A DNA stretch of 18,911 bases, from NCBI GenBank assembly GCA_001275005.1, contig JWZX01001710.1, positions 1 to 18,911 of the forward strand, read 5' to 3'. A program made the translations under genes and the position numbers. Source of the DNA: Chrysochromulina tobinii (lineage: Eukaryota; Haptophyta; Prymnesiales; Chrysochromulinaceae). Below are positions 18,753 through 18,911 of this stretch, piece by piece; the first letter of the stretch is position 1; each line of letters begins with the position of its first letter. The notes below the pieces were generated by a model. That model ran no database searches, was not told the DNA's origin, and saw only the letters and a list, made by a program, of their open reading frames with translations.

Positions 18753-18911
18753 GCTTCATTCTCTCGTAACTCACGCTACCGGTAAAAAGACACCGGGGGG
18801 AGCCGGGACACACGGGACAGACTCACGAACCGCACAAACCGAACCCCCTCAAAACCAACCCACCCACCGACTCGCGCGCGCCAGACCACACCCAAACCGC
18901 GCCAGTCCACA
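18753..18911 (-). other. Upstream edge of the minus-strand gene
   Basis: The stretch lies 5' of the beta-helix gene and likely holds its promoter, 5' UTR or first exon. On the minus strand an ATG at 18757-18759 opens a different frame (MKRGVPQRN..., closing near 18604). It would need a splice to enter the beta-helix frame. The minus strand here is G/T-rich with a short T run around 18783-18788. The window ends before the gene start can be settled. Confidence 0.4.

Noticed and set aside
1-18911. Bacterial or giant-virus origin of the window
   Set aside because: There is no operon packing and no ribosome-binding sites. Long non-coding flanks, an apparent intron and an algal-type Ser/Pro membrane protein favour a eukaryotic nuclear genome, though a viral origin cannot be formally excluded from sequence alone.

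Overview
The window looks like nuclear DNA from a GC-rich unicellular eukaryotic alga. A haptophyte is the best guess; a dinoflagellate or pelagophyte is possible. The evidence is indirect. There is one enormous gene with a eukaryotic-style spliced N-terminus, extreme C/G preference at third codon positions, no Shine-Dalgarno/operon organisation, and a second gene that joins a right-handed beta-helix to a long Ser/Pro-rich stalk and a membrane anchor, a design common in microalgae. No taxonomic marker gene is present.

Layout. Positions 1 to about 1770 contain no convincing gene: only small palindromes, a cluster of GTGTCA-type inverted repeats near 812-902 and a 3 x 18 bp minisatellite near 978-1031. 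Positions 1770-1988 form a less GC-rich stretch with spaced TTTGGAA motifs, the likely promoter/5' UTR of the next gene. A giant plus-strand gene runs from 1989 to 16786. I infer a short first exon (1989-2207), one intron of about 116 nt (2208-2323), and a single uninterrupted second exon of about 14.5 kb. Positions 16787-17573 are a convergent intergenic spacer. A minus-strand gene occupies 17574 to about 18752, and its 5' end is not resolved.

The giant product (about 4,893 residues in the spliced model) is the centrepiece. A leader is followed by an alpha/beta-hydrolase-like domain with a plausible Ser-Asp-His triad, then a Lys-rich linker, then 12 tandem modules of about 350-440 residues that fill the remaining 92% of the protein. 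Each module has two degenerate EF-hand-like halves (one somewhat reminiscent of p25-alpha/TPPP), a connecting helical segment and a Pro-x-Pro hinge. The last module is truncated. No canonical DxDxDG calcium loop was found, so calcium binding is open; a very long structural or scaffold filament carrying a hydrolase head is the most natural reading.

The neighbouring minus-strand gene encodes a probable cell-surface or secreted-pathway protein: beta-helix with chlamydial-Pmp-like GGGV/NxxN-type repeats, Ser/Pro-rich stalk, one transmembrane helix and an Arg5 cytosolic stop-transfer. The two genes converge, and nothing in the sequence ties their functions together.
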